In this document: one piece after another, positions 20,992 to 29,900 of the stretch
Position numbering within the stretch: the stretch's first letter is position 1
How the letters are laid out: each line of letters begins with the position of its first letter
Assembly (NCBI RefSeq): GCF_007018905.1
Contig: NZ_CP041402.1
Span: forward strand, 3,460,001-3,524,000
DNA length: 64,000 bases
Direction: 5' to 3'
Source of the DNA: Tardiphaga sp. vice304
GTDB lineage: Bacteria > Pseudomonadota > Alphaproteobacteria > Rhizobiales > Xanthobacteraceae
The notes under the pieces: generated by a model
Seen by the model: only the letters and a program-made list of their open reading frames with translations
Database searches by the model: none
What the model was told of the DNA's origin: nothing
Translations under genes and position numbers: made by a program

Positions 20992-21330
20992 TCAGCTGTC
21001 CAGCGTCTTCGAACCCTTGGCGTGGTTCTTGATGATCAGCATGATATTGCGGACGTAGATGACAGTGGCGAACGCCTGGCCGAGGATAATCACCGGCTCG
21101 CGCTTGGCGATGCCGTACACCAGCGTCATCAACCCGCCGGCCATCGAGAAGAACCAGAACGCCATCGGAACCACGCTGGCGCCTGCGCGCTCGCTGGAGA
21201 TCCACTGCACCAGGAACCGCGCGGTGAACAGCAATTGCGCCACCAAGCCGAAGGCGAGCCAGAAATCGAACTTGGCGACAAACACATCGTAGAGATAGTC
21301 GCCCAGCTCTTGGCCATATTGAATCAGCAT
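20992..21330 (-). CDS. Lipid-A-disaccharide synthase N-terminal-like membrane protein (LAB_N, 112 aa)
   Basis: Small integral membrane protein of the LAB_N family, which resembles the N-terminal membrane part of some LpxB proteins and is related to small multidrug-resistance/EamA-like helices. Three or four membrane segments are visible (FDFWLAFGLVAQLLFTARFL, VPMAFWFFSMAGGLMTLVYG, PVIILGQAFATVIYVRNIML). Its ATG overlaps the glycosyltransferase stop (TAATG). Position suggests it assists flipping or handling of the lipid-linked sugar made by the neighbouring GT2, as ArnE/F or RgtF do in related pathways; this is inference. Confidence 0.82.
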   Translation of the reverse strand: MLIQYGQELGDYLYDVFVAKFDFWLAFGLVAQLLFTARFLVQWISSERAGASVVPMAFWFFSMAGGLMTLVYGIAKREPVIILGQAFATVIYVRNIMLIIKNHAKGSKTLDS

Positions 21331-22130
21331 TATTTGTACTCGGTTGCGACCGGCGTCGGGCGCTTGCGGCGGATCAACCACCACACGCCGGCGAGGTCCA
21401 TGATGCCGATCCACAACCGATCGAAGAAGCCGTAATTCGAAATCCCGGAATGGCGGGGCCGGTCGATCACATCGACATAGGCGATCTCGAAACCCTCGCG
21501 GCGCACCAGTGCGGGCAAAAAGCGGTGCAGGCCATCGAAATATGGCATCGACAGAAACACGTCGCGGCGGAACGCCTTCAGGCCACAGCCGGTGTCGCGG
21601 GTGCCGTCGCTAAGCACCGCGCTGCGCACCCGGTTGGCGATCTTCGACTGCATCTTCTTGAAACCGGTGTCCTTGCGACCGACGCGCTGGCCGGCGGCGA
21701 GGCCGACCCGGCCTGCCCCGGCCTGCACGGCGGCGATCAAATCCGGCAGAAACGCCGGATTGTTCTGGCCGTCGCCATCCAGCGTTGCGACGATGGCGCC
21801 GCGCGCGGCGCGGACGCCGCTGCGCACCGCCGCCGACTGGCCCGACGAGACGGCATGGTCGATGCGGCGCAGATTGGCGCGCGCTCGCATCAATTCGACG
21901 AGCCGCTGCGGCGTAGCGTCGGTCGAGCCGTCATTGACGTAGATGATCTCATAGGCAAAGCGGCCGTCGAGCGCCGCGCCGATCTCTGCGATCACGGGCG
22001 CGACATTGTCCTGCTCGTTACGAACCGGAACGACGATCGAGACATCGACGGGAATGGTGTCAAAAGACGACAAATCAGGGCTCTTGGGTTGGGTGGCGCT
22101 GCGGAACCCGCCTTTGGCGGCCCGCAGCAA
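21330..22130 (-). CDS. Glycosyltransferase family 2, polyprenyl-phosphate sugar synthase type (266 aa)
   Basis: GT-A fold enzyme of the dolichol-phosphate mannosyltransferase/ArnC group. It shows VSIVVPVRNEQDNVAPVI, the nucleotide-sugar site EIIYVNDGSTDATPQ, the metal motif as ATLDGDGQNNP, and RDTGCGLKAFRRDVF. It has no large C-terminal membrane domain, only a hydrophobic end (IMDLAGVWWLI). It would charge undecaprenyl phosphate with a sugar used by the GT39 protein of the same operon. The sugar identity (for example galacturonate or mannose) cannot be read from sequence. It lies ten bases after the PAP2 gene. Confidence 0.87.
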   Translation of the reverse strand: MLRAAKGGFRSATQPKSPDLSSFDTIPVDVSIVVPVRNEQDNVAPVIAEIGAALDGRFAYEIIYVNDGSTDATPQRLVELMRARANLRRIDHAVSSGQSAAVRSGVRAARGAIVATLDGDGQNNPAFLPDLIAAVQAGAGRVGLAAGQRVGRKDTGFKKMQSKIANRVRSAVLSDGTRDTGCGLKAFRRDVFLSMPYFDGLHRFLPALVRREGFEIAYVDVIDRPRHSGISNYGFFDRLWIGIMDLAGVWWLIRRKRPTPVATEYK

Positions 22131-22139
22131 GCCCCGCTT

Positions 22140-22982
22140 CTATGGGGCGATGACGCCGCGGGCAACCCTTTTGAGGTGTTCGGCCGATGGTCCGGTCAGC
22201 GGTTCGATGCGGCCGTCGCGGTGGATCGTGAACGCCAGATGTCGGGCCGCGAACCAGTATCGCACTGCCATCGCGCCGATCACGCCATTCAGCGCGCCGC
22301 CGACGACGTCGCTCGGATGATGCGCCAGCAGCAGCAGCCGGCTGCCGATGATCACCAGCGCGTAGACGAACATGACGGTGCGCAGCCGCGGCCATAGCGC
22401 GGAGACCGCGAAGGCCAGCGCAAAAGCGGTGGTGGCATGACCGGAGGGGAAGCTGGCATAGGTCTCGCTCCAGGCGAAAGGCTGGAAATTGAATGGATTG
22501 GCCTCGCCGCCGACAAACGGACGGCCGCGGCCGATCACGCCCTTCAGCAGTTCGCCAACCAGAACGGCGAACAGCACCGAGAAGAAGACATATTGAAGCC
22601 GGGTGCCGAAGCTCGCCAGCGTCGCCCGCGACAGGCCGTGCAACCGCGGCGCCGCCAGCGCGACGAGCACCAGCCCCGCGAACAGTGCCCACAGCACATA
22701 TTCCGACTTACCGAACGCGGTGATCGAGCGCACCGGCCACAGCCATTCGGTTCCGCGCGGCGGCATCAGCGCGATCTCATAGGCATCGATCACAAACATC
22801 AGCGCCAGGATGGCCGCGGCCGCGACGAGCGTGAGCCCGAGCGAGCGCCGCGCCCAGTGCCGGCCGGCCTCGGCGCGGCGCGAATGGGTGGGGGAACGCA
22901 CCAATTGCGCCAGCGACAGGCCGACAAAGCGGATCAGCCGCGCGACATAGCCGGCCGGCTCGGCCGCTTCCTTCGCGGGCAT
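22140..22982 (-). CDS. PAP2-family membrane phosphatase (280 aa)
   Basis: Membrane phosphatase with the complete three-part PAP2 catalytic motif: Lys147...Arg154-Pro155 (KGVIGRGRP), PSGH at 179-182, and Ser214-Arg215...His221...Asp225. Several membrane helices surround these motifs. Its place between a GT39 and a GT2 gene suggests a lipid A phosphatase of LpxE/LpxF type or a polyprenyl diphosphate phosphatase that recycles the sugar carrier. The start codon overlaps the GT39 stop. The catalytic family is certain; the substrate is not. Confidence 0.88.
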   Translation of the reverse strand: MPAKEAAEPAGYVARLIRFVGLSLAQLVRSPTHSRRAEAGRHWARRSLGLTLVAAAAILALMFVIDAYEIALMPPRGTEWLWPVRSITAFGKSEYVLWALFAGLVLVALAAPRLHGLSRATLASFGTRLQYVFFSVLFAVLVGELLKGVIGRGRPFVGGEANPFNFQPFAWSETYASFPSGHATTAFALAFAVSALWPRLRTVMFVYALVIIGSRLLLLAHHPSDVVGGALNGVIGAMAVRYWFAARHLAFTIHRDGRIEPLTGPSAEHLKRVARGVIAP

Positions 22983-24724
22983 TACCGGGTGCCTTCGGAA
23001 CGATAGATCGCCACCGAGACCGCGCGCCCTTGCGAGAAATTATAGCCCTCGATGCGCGTCGCCACGTCGTAGCGCAGCCCGATAGCGTCGGCACGCTGCG
23101 CGAAGCTGCGTTCCGAGCGCGCCTCGACCAGCGCAAAGCGACAACTGCCCTGGCCGAGGAAATCGGCGGCGCCGGAGCCGTCGGTGAGCAATGTCTTGGT
23201 GCCAGTCATGAACACCAGGCTCGGCTCATGGTAGCCGGCAGCCGCCGCGAGCGGTCCCACGCAGACTACATTGCGCAGCGCCCGCGCGATCTCCTGGCTG
23301 GGAAACAGCGGCTTCATCGCCGGCATCACGATGCCGTAGAACGACGCGCTCATGAACAGTGCCGCGACTACCGCATTGAGCAACGAGCGCTCCGCGTGGT
23401 TGTCATCATACATCCACCACGCAAGCAGGCCGAAGCACAACGCCGCGCCGGCGAACGGCCAGGCCAGGAACACCGGATGGCGCACCACCATGATGGCCCC
23501 GATCAGGACCAGCACCGCGGTCAGCACCGGAACCGTGAACCACCACGAGGCGCCGCGCGCCAGCCAGGAGCGGGCCAGCACCCGGCGCTCCAGCGCGCCG
23601 ACGATCAGGATGGCGATCGCCGGATACAGCGGCAGCACGTAATGCGGCAGCTTGGTCATCACCAGTTCGAACACGATCCAGGATGGCACCAGCCAGGCCA
23701 GCAGATATTGCGCGCCGGGCTCGCGACGCGCCCGCCAGATCGCCGGCGCGGCCATCCCGGCCAGCGGTGCGCCGGGCCAGAACGTCACCCAGAACAGCAG
23801 GAAATAGGTGCCGGGCGGCGCGCCGTGCGACTCCTGCGCGGCCAGCTTGCTCAGCATGTCGCCGCCCAGCGAATTGGCGAAGAAGGCGTCGCCGGACTTC
23901 ACGAAGATCGCGACGAACCATGGCAGCACCAGGAGCAGCGTCCATACCACGCCGATGCCCGGCCGCAGCCGCCACAGCCAGGCGGCCGAACGGTCCATGA
24001 TCGCCAGCGCCAGGATCGTCAACCCGATGAACAGCAGGATCAGCGGCCCCTTCAGCAGGATCCCGCCGGCCATCGCCGTCCAGAAAATCACCGGCTCGGA
24101 CCATGAAGGCTTCGCGAATTCCTCGCCGCGCTGCCACGCCAGATAGACCCGCGCCATCGCTCCCATCACGGCGACCACCGTGAGCAGCAGCATCGCGTCG
24201 GTCTTGGCCAGACGCGCCTCGACGCCGAGCAGCACCGAACTGCACATGATGAGCCCGGCCAGCACCGCGCCGCGCCGCGTCACGAAGGCCAGCGCCGTCC
24301 AGTAGGTCAAGAGCACCGCGCCGATTGCGCCGATCAGCGACGGCACCCGGTACAGCCAGATGCGCGCCTGGGCGCGCGGCAGGCCGAGCGCGCCGGCCGT
24401 TTCCACCACCGCGGCCTGCACCCAGTAGATGCCGACCGGCTTCTTGTAGCGCACCTCGTCCTGGAAGCGGATATCGACGAAATCATTGGTCTCGACCATC
24501 TGCCGGGTAGCCTGCGCAAAGCGGGCTTCGTCGCGGTCGATCGGCGGAATGTTGAAAAAGCCCGGCAAGAAAAACAGCAGCCCGACCAGCGTCAGGAACG
24601 CAATCGACCAGGCGTGGCTCCTGGTGACGAAATCCAGCACGCGCACCAGCCCGCGGCCCGGATTGACGCGGGTTTTCGGCTCGCGCGGCGCGCCAAAGCG
24701 GGGTCTTGCATAGGTCTCGGACAT
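22982..24724 (-). CDS. Glycosyltransferase family 39, ArnT-like (580 aa)
   Basis: Polytopic inner-membrane GT-C enzyme that transfers a sugar from a polyprenyl-phosphate donor to lipid A or another envelope acceptor. The first periplasmic loop carries the catalytic acidic motif IDRDEARFAQATRQM, followed by RFQDEVRYKKPVGIYWVQ, both diagnostic of ArnT/PMT-type transferases. About 11-12 hydrophobic segments follow, then a periplasmic C-terminal domain. It leads a four-gene minus-strand operon (GT39, PAP2, GT2, LAB_N) with overlapping or near-contiguous genes. The acceptor and the sugar are inferred only from context. Confidence 0.88.
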   Translation of the reverse strand: MSETYARPRFGAPREPKTRVNPGRGLVRVLDFVTRSHAWSIAFLTLVGLLFFLPGFFNIPPIDRDEARFAQATRQMVETNDFVDIRFQDEVRYKKPVGIYWVQAAVVETAGALGLPRAQARIWLYRVPSLIGAIGAVLLTYWTALAFVTRRGAVLAGLIMCSSVLLGVEARLAKTDAMLLLTVVAVMGAMARVYLAWQRGEEFAKPSWSEPVIFWTAMAGGILLKGPLILLFIGLTILALAIMDRSAAWLWRLRPGIGVVWTLLLVLPWFVAIFVKSGDAFFANSLGGDMLSKLAAQESHGAPPGTYFLLFWVTFWPGAPLAGMAAPAIWRARREPGAQYLLAWLVPSWIVFELVMTKLPHYVLPLYPAIAILIVGALERRVLARSWLARGASWWFTVPVLTAVLVLIGAIMVVRHPVFLAWPFAGAALCFGLLAWWMYDDNHAERSLLNAVVAALFMSASFYGIVMPAMKPLFPSQEIARALRNVVCVGPLAAAAGYHEPSLVFMTGTKTLLTDGSGAADFLGQGSCRFALVEARSERSFAQRADAIGLRYDVATRIEGYNFSQGRAVSVAIYRSEGTR

Positions 24725-24774
24725 GACTGTCGCTTACGCCGAAACCGCCATCCGGACAACCGCCGGTCGCCCAA

Positions 24775-26982
24775 CTATTGAATTCTGACCACAACTGTGT
24801 CCGCCGCGCCCATGGCGTCCATCACGGTGAGCCGGACAAAGCCCGGCCCGGGCGGATCGATCAGCCGTTGCCTGCGGCCATCGATCTCGCCGACGGCCGT
24901 GCCATTTACCAGCATGGTCATCGGCGCGACCCCGCCGGCGACCCTGACGGGCATCGCCGCGAGCGGGTTTTCGCCCGAACCGGCGTCGATCCGGGAGCCA
25001 TTGAGCGGGAACTGGATGCGCAGCGCCTGCTCGCCGCCGGGCCGGATCAGGTCGCCGAACGGCCGGAACCGGCGCAGCGGCAGCGGGAGTTTTGCGTTGC
25101 TGGCGATCAGCGCGCCCTTCGGCGCCTTCGGCAGCGGCTGCGGCAATTTGCCGGTGCGGGCAAAGGCATCGAACAGGATCGGGGCCGCGGCGGTGCGCCC
25201 CACCAGGCCGGGCACCGGCGCGCCGTCGGGACGGCCGACCCAGACGCCGATCGTCATGCGGCCGTCGAAACCGACCGACCAGGCATCGCGGTAGCCATAG
25301 CTGGTGCCGGTCTTGAAGGCTAAGCGATTGGCCGCAGCGTTCTCCGGTGGCGGCGTGCCGAGCAACACATGGCCGACCTGCCAGGCCGCGACCGGGTCCA
25401 TCAGCCGCAGCATCTCGCGGTCGTCGCCGCCATCGGCTTGCAGGATTTCGCGCAACGGCTTGCCGCTGCCGCCACGCGCCAGGCTCGCATAGAGCTGCAC
25501 CAGATCGCGCAGCGTAATGCCGACGCCGCCGAGACCCATCGCCAGCCCCGGCGCCTCGCCGGAAGGCAATATCAGATGGCCGCCGGCCTGCCGGAGCCGC
25601 GACGACAGCCGGCTGGCGCCGACGCGGTCGAGCAGCGCGATCGCCGGGACGTTCAGCGACAATTGCAGCGCCTTGCGCACCGGCACCGTGCCCTGAAAGC
25701 TCATGTCGAAATTCTCCGGCGCGTAGGCGCCGAAGCGGACCGGGCGATCCTCGATCAGGCTGTCCGGATGCACGAAGCCATCCTCGAAGGCGAGGCCATA
25801 GATAAAGGGTTTCAGCGTCGAGCCGGGCGAGCGCACCGCGCGGGTCATGTCGACCTGGCCGGCGCGGCGGTCGTCGAAATAATCCGGCGAGCCGACATGG
25901 GCGAGGATGTCGCCGCTGTCGTTGTCGACCGCGATGATGCCGACCGAGATGTTCGATCCCAGCGCCGCGGCGCGGTCGCGCGCGAGGCTCTCCAGCGCGC
26001 GCTGGATGCCGGCATCGAGCGACAACCGGATGATCGGCCGGTCCTTGATGGTTGCGATCGCCTGGTCCGCCGAATGCGGCGCCAGCACCGGCATCGGCTT
26101 GCGCAGCTTCGGCACGGCGACCGCCTTGGCCTGCGATGCATCCGCCGCGGACACCCGGCCCTCGCGCACCATGCGATCCAGCACGCGGTCGCGCGCGATC
26201 CGCGCCGTGGCGGGATGGCGGTCGAGCCGGCGCGTTTCCGGCGATTGCGGCAGCGCCACCAGCAGCGCGGACTCCGCCAGCGACAGCCGCTTCGGCTCCT
26301 TGCCGAAATAGGCAATCGACGCCGCACGGATACCCTCGAGATTGCCGCCGAATGGCGCGAGTTCGAGATAGAGGTCGAGGATCTCGTCCTTGGAGAGCTG
26401 CTGCTCGAGCTGGAATGCGCGCACCGCCTGGCGGATCTTGGCGGTCACCGACCGCTGCTGCCGCGGCTCCAGCAGTCGAGCGAGCTGCATGGTGATGGTG
26501 GAGCCGCCGGACACGATCTGGCCGCGCCTGACGAATTGCAGCGCGGCGCGGCCGAGCGCCAGCGGATCGACGCCGTGATGCTGTTGGAAGCGCTTGTCCT
26601 CGTAGGTCTGCAGCAGATCGAGATAGGTCGGATCGACGGAAGTCTTAGCGTTGACCGGCAACCGCCAGCGGCCGTCGGCCATCGCATAAGCGCGCAGCAG
26701 TCTGCCGTTGCGGTCGACGACGGTGGTAGAAATCTGTTTGGCCTGCGCGAGCGGCAGCGGGCCGAGGGAGTGCACCCAGGCGGCGGCTACTACGCCGACA
26801 ATGACGGCGACTGCCGCAGCGATCGCTGTCGTTTTGATGAGACGCCGCCCTCCGCGCCCGTCATGGCCGGCGTTATGCCGACCATCCACGACCTCACGCG
26901 CTGCCGTGGATGGCCGGTACAGGCCCGGCCATGACGGCGCGTGTGGCGGCGGCTCCGCGCCATCGGGAGTGACGGTGCTCAT
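24775..26982 (-). CDS. pbpC: Penicillin-binding protein 1C (735 aa)
   Basis: Bifunctional peptidoglycan synthase with the order cytoplasmic tail, membrane anchor (about 50-70), GT51 glycosyltransferase domain (catalytic Glu128 in YEDKRF; GGSTITMQLARLL), transpeptidase domain (Ser388 in SPGSTLKPF, SLN, KTGTSYGYRD) and a C-terminal BiPBP_C beta domain. The ATG at 26982 overlaps the stop of the alpha-2-macroglobulin gene by four bases, a pairing known from many Proteobacteria (yfhM-pbpC), and this overlap supports the start. An intergenic-type palindromic repeat is embedded in frame as residues 16-42, before the anchor, and seems tolerated because it falls in the cytoplasmic tail. Confidence 0.92.
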   Translation of the reverse strand: MSTVTPDGAEPPPHAPSWPGLYRPSTAAREVVDGRHNAGHDGRGGRRLIKTTAIAAAVAVIVGVVAAAWVHSLGPLPLAQAKQISTTVVDRNGRLLRAYAMADGRWRLPVNAKTSVDPTYLDLLQTYEDKRFQQHHGVDPLALGRAALQFVRRGQIVSGGSTITMQLARLLEPRQQRSVTAKIRQAVRAFQLEQQLSKDEILDLYLELAPFGGNLEGIRAASIAYFGKEPKRLSLAESALLVALPQSPETRRLDRHPATARIARDRVLDRMVREGRVSAADASQAKAVAVPKLRKPMPVLAPHSADQAIATIKDRPIIRLSLDAGIQRALESLARDRAAALGSNISVGIIAVDNDSGDILAHVGSPDYFDDRRAGQVDMTRAVRSPGSTLKPFIYGLAFEDGFVHPDSLIEDRPVRFGAYAPENFDMSFQGTVPVRKALQLSLNVPAIALLDRVGASRLSSRLRQAGGHLILPSGEAPGLAMGLGGVGITLRDLVQLYASLARGGSGKPLREILQADGGDDREMLRLMDPVAAWQVGHVLLGTPPPENAAANRLAFKTGTSYGYRDAWSVGFDGRMTIGVWVGRPDGAPVPGLVGRTAAAPILFDAFARTGKLPQPLPKAPKGALIASNAKLPLPLRRFRPFGDLIRPGGEQALRIQFPLNGSRIDAGSGENPLAAMPVRVAGGVAPMTMLVNGTAVGEIDGRRQRLIDPPGPGFVRLTVMDAMGAADTVVVRIQ
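26858..26937. repeat. Nested palindromic repeat inside pbpC
   Basis: Outer arms CCGTCATGGCCGG (26858-26870) and CCGGCCATGACGG (26925-26937) are exact complements, enclosing a second pair CCATCCACG (26882-26890) and CGTGGATGG (26905-26913). From memory this matches an abundant interspersed repeat of Bradyrhizobium-like genomes that is normally intergenic. Here it is translated as residues 16-42 of PBP1C. Confidence 0.8.
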
Positions 26983-29900
26983 TTCGCCTTCGCGACCTCG
27001 ATGGCGCCCGTCCCCGTGCGGCCATAGCGCGACGGGTTGTACATGTCCTCGACAAAGGCCTGCGGCAGCACGTATTTGCCGGGCGACACCGCGCGCACGA
27101 CGTAGGCGACCGTGAACACTGCCTTGTCGTCGCTCTTGCGGTCGATCGCCGCTGTGAAGCGGTCGTCGCGGAATTCGGTGTTCTGCGGCTCCGCACCGTC
27201 CTCCATCCAGTCCAGTGTGCCGGTATCGCCGGACGACACCAGATGCGGGTTGTCGATCTCGAAGCCGGCGGGGAGATAATCGGCCACCATGATGTGCCCG
27301 TATTCCGGCTTCGCCTCGGTGATCTTCAGCACCACCGCGAAGCGATCGTTCTGCTTCGCCTTGGCCGGATTGGCCGCTTCGCCACTGAGCGTGAAATAGT
27401 TGCGCTCGATCTTGAAGCCGTTGGAAGCCGCAGGCTCCGGCGTGACCGGGGAGCCGGAGACCGACACCACCGCCTGCACCGGCGCATCACCGGTATTGGT
27501 GATCCTGACCGGCTGGCCCGTCATCTCCGCCGCCTTGTAGCTGCGGTACAGCGCCGTCTTCACCGGCGAGCCATTGACGTCGAGCGCCAGCGTGTTGGCT
27601 TCCTTGGCCAGCGCGCGCGACGCCAGTACGAGCCAGGCGTTCTCCTGCGTCGAGGTGAACGGCGTCAGGCCGCGCGCGGCCTCGACGCGCTGGACAGCTT
27701 GCGTCAGCGTCGCCCGTGGCGCGTTGCCTTCGCTGGCCAGCGACACCAGAGCCGCCGCGTCGCGCAGTGCCGAGCCGTAATCGGTGCGGCCGAAGCTCAG
27801 CACCGGTTTTGGCGCGAGGCTTTCCACCGCCGCGGCATAGACGCGCTCGGCGCGGGTCTTGTCGCCAACCAGAGCCAGCGCGGCGGCGAGTTGGGACTTG
27901 GCGATCGGCGTCGCCAGCTTGTCCAGCTTGGTGTCGGCGAGGTAGCGCAGGTCGCCGACCGGCGCGGTGCCGTTCTTGGCCAGCACGTAGAGGCCGTAGG
28001 CGAGATCACGGCCGCCGTCCTTCTCCGGCTCCTCGGCATTGACGACCGAGTTTCTGATACGGTCGAGCGCTGCGCGGAACAGCACGTCCGGCACCGCAAA
28101 GCCCTTTTCGCGGGCCCGGGTCAGGAAGTCGGTCACGTAAGCATCGAGCCAGGAATCGTCGCCGCCCGACGACCACAGGCCGAACGAACCGTTCGAACCC
28201 TGCCGCGCCAGCAGCCGGTCGATGGAGTCGCGAACGCGCTGGTCGATCGACGTATCCATCGCCAGATGAGCACCCGCGGCGAGATCGTTGACATAGAGCA
28301 GCGGCATCGCCCGGCTGGTGATCTGCTCGGAGCAGCCATAGGGGTAGCGATCCAGCGCCTTCAGGATGGTCGCCGCATCGAGCGCCGTCGACAGACTGAC
28401 CGACAGCGACACGCCGCCGGTGCCGACCACGAGGTCGGAGAACATATCCGAGGTCAGCGTCAGGCTCTCGCCCTTGGCCAGCGTGCGGATCGAGCGCCGT
28501 GCCAGGATCTGTGTCGCCGCCTTGACGTCGAGCGCATAGTGCCGGGCCAGCGTCAGGCCGCCGGGCCCCTTGATATCGACGTCGAGCTGCGCGGTCCCTG
28601 CTCCCGACGCATCGATCGCCAGCGCCATCGACGAGCGCTGCTTGGCGGCGAGCCGGACGGTGGTGGCGGGGTTGCCGGTGACCTTCACCGGGCCGGAGGT
28701 TTTCACCGAGATCGTGTAATCGCCCGCGGCCCCTTCGACATTGTCGAGGTCGAACGACATCGTGCCCTTGTCGCCACTCAGCAGGAAGCGCGGCAACGTC
28801 GCCGTCAGCACGACGGGGTCGCGCACGGTCACGTCGGTGGTGACGCGGCCGAGCTTGGTCGCGGTCCAGGCCACCGCCATCACGCGCGCGGTGCCGGCGA
28901 ATTCCGGGATCTCGAATTCGATCTGCGCGGTGCCGTCGGCGGCCACCGTGACGATGCCCGAATACAGCGCCAGCGGCTTCTGCGTCGGCGGCGAGCCCTG
29001 CAGCTCGGCGCCCGCGGAATCGCCGCCGGTGCGGAGCTGGCCGCGGGTGCCCTGCATGCCGTCGATCAATTGCCCGTAGATGTCGCGGATCTCCGAGGTC
29101 ATGCGGCGCTGGCCGAGATAGTAATCGTCCGGCGCCGGCGGCTTGTAGTTGGTGAGATTCAAAATCCCGACGTCGACCGCTGCGACCACGATCTTGGCGT
29201 CCTCGCCGGGCGCCAGCCCGCCGAGCTTGACCGGCAGCTTGAGCGTCGTGCTCGGCCGCACCAGCGCCGGTGGCGACAACACGACGTCCAGCGTGCGCGC
29301 CTTCTTGTCGATCCCGAACCACTTCAGGCCAATAGCCCGCCCCGGCATCCGCAAGGCGGCAGCGTCGAGCGGCCGGCGCAAGGTCGCCACCACATAGGCG
29401 CCGGTGCCCCAGTCGCGGCCGACCGGCAGCTTGATCTGCGCCGGGCCTTCCTTAACCTCGACGCTCTGCGTCGTCAGCAGCCGGTCGCCGAGCACATGGA
29501 TGGTGAGGCGTCCCGCGGTCCGGGCGTTGACCGACACCGTCATGGTGTCGCCGGACACATATTCAGGCTTGTCGATCGAGGTCTCCAGCAAATCCGGCGT
29601 GTCGGCGCTGCCGTCGGAATACCAGCCCACGTCGAACGACACCGAGGTGATCGGGCCGTCCGCCTCGGCCGATTTGACGTCGAGCCGGTAGCGGCCGGGC
29701 TGCGGCTGCAGCTCGATGCGGGCCGGCGTGGCGGCGGCGACGTTGATCTCGCCATCGGCGACGCGCCTGGTGGATTTCACCGGCTCGTAGTCCCACGTCG
29801 AATTCTGGCGATACCACTGGTAGCGCGACTCGATCTTGAGCAGCTCATAGCGCAGCCCGGGGCGCGCAAGGGCGGTGCCGTCGGGCGCAACGAACACCAC

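Noticed and set aside
25369..26934. A 521-codon plus-strand frame opposite pbpC
   Set aside because: Shadow frame with low-complexity Arg/Gln/His composition; pbpC on the minus strand has all catalytic motifs.
28323..28334. Loss of the thioester in the macroglobulin as the reason for decay
   Set aside because: The GCSEQ thioester motif is intact; only the amber codon breaks the gene.
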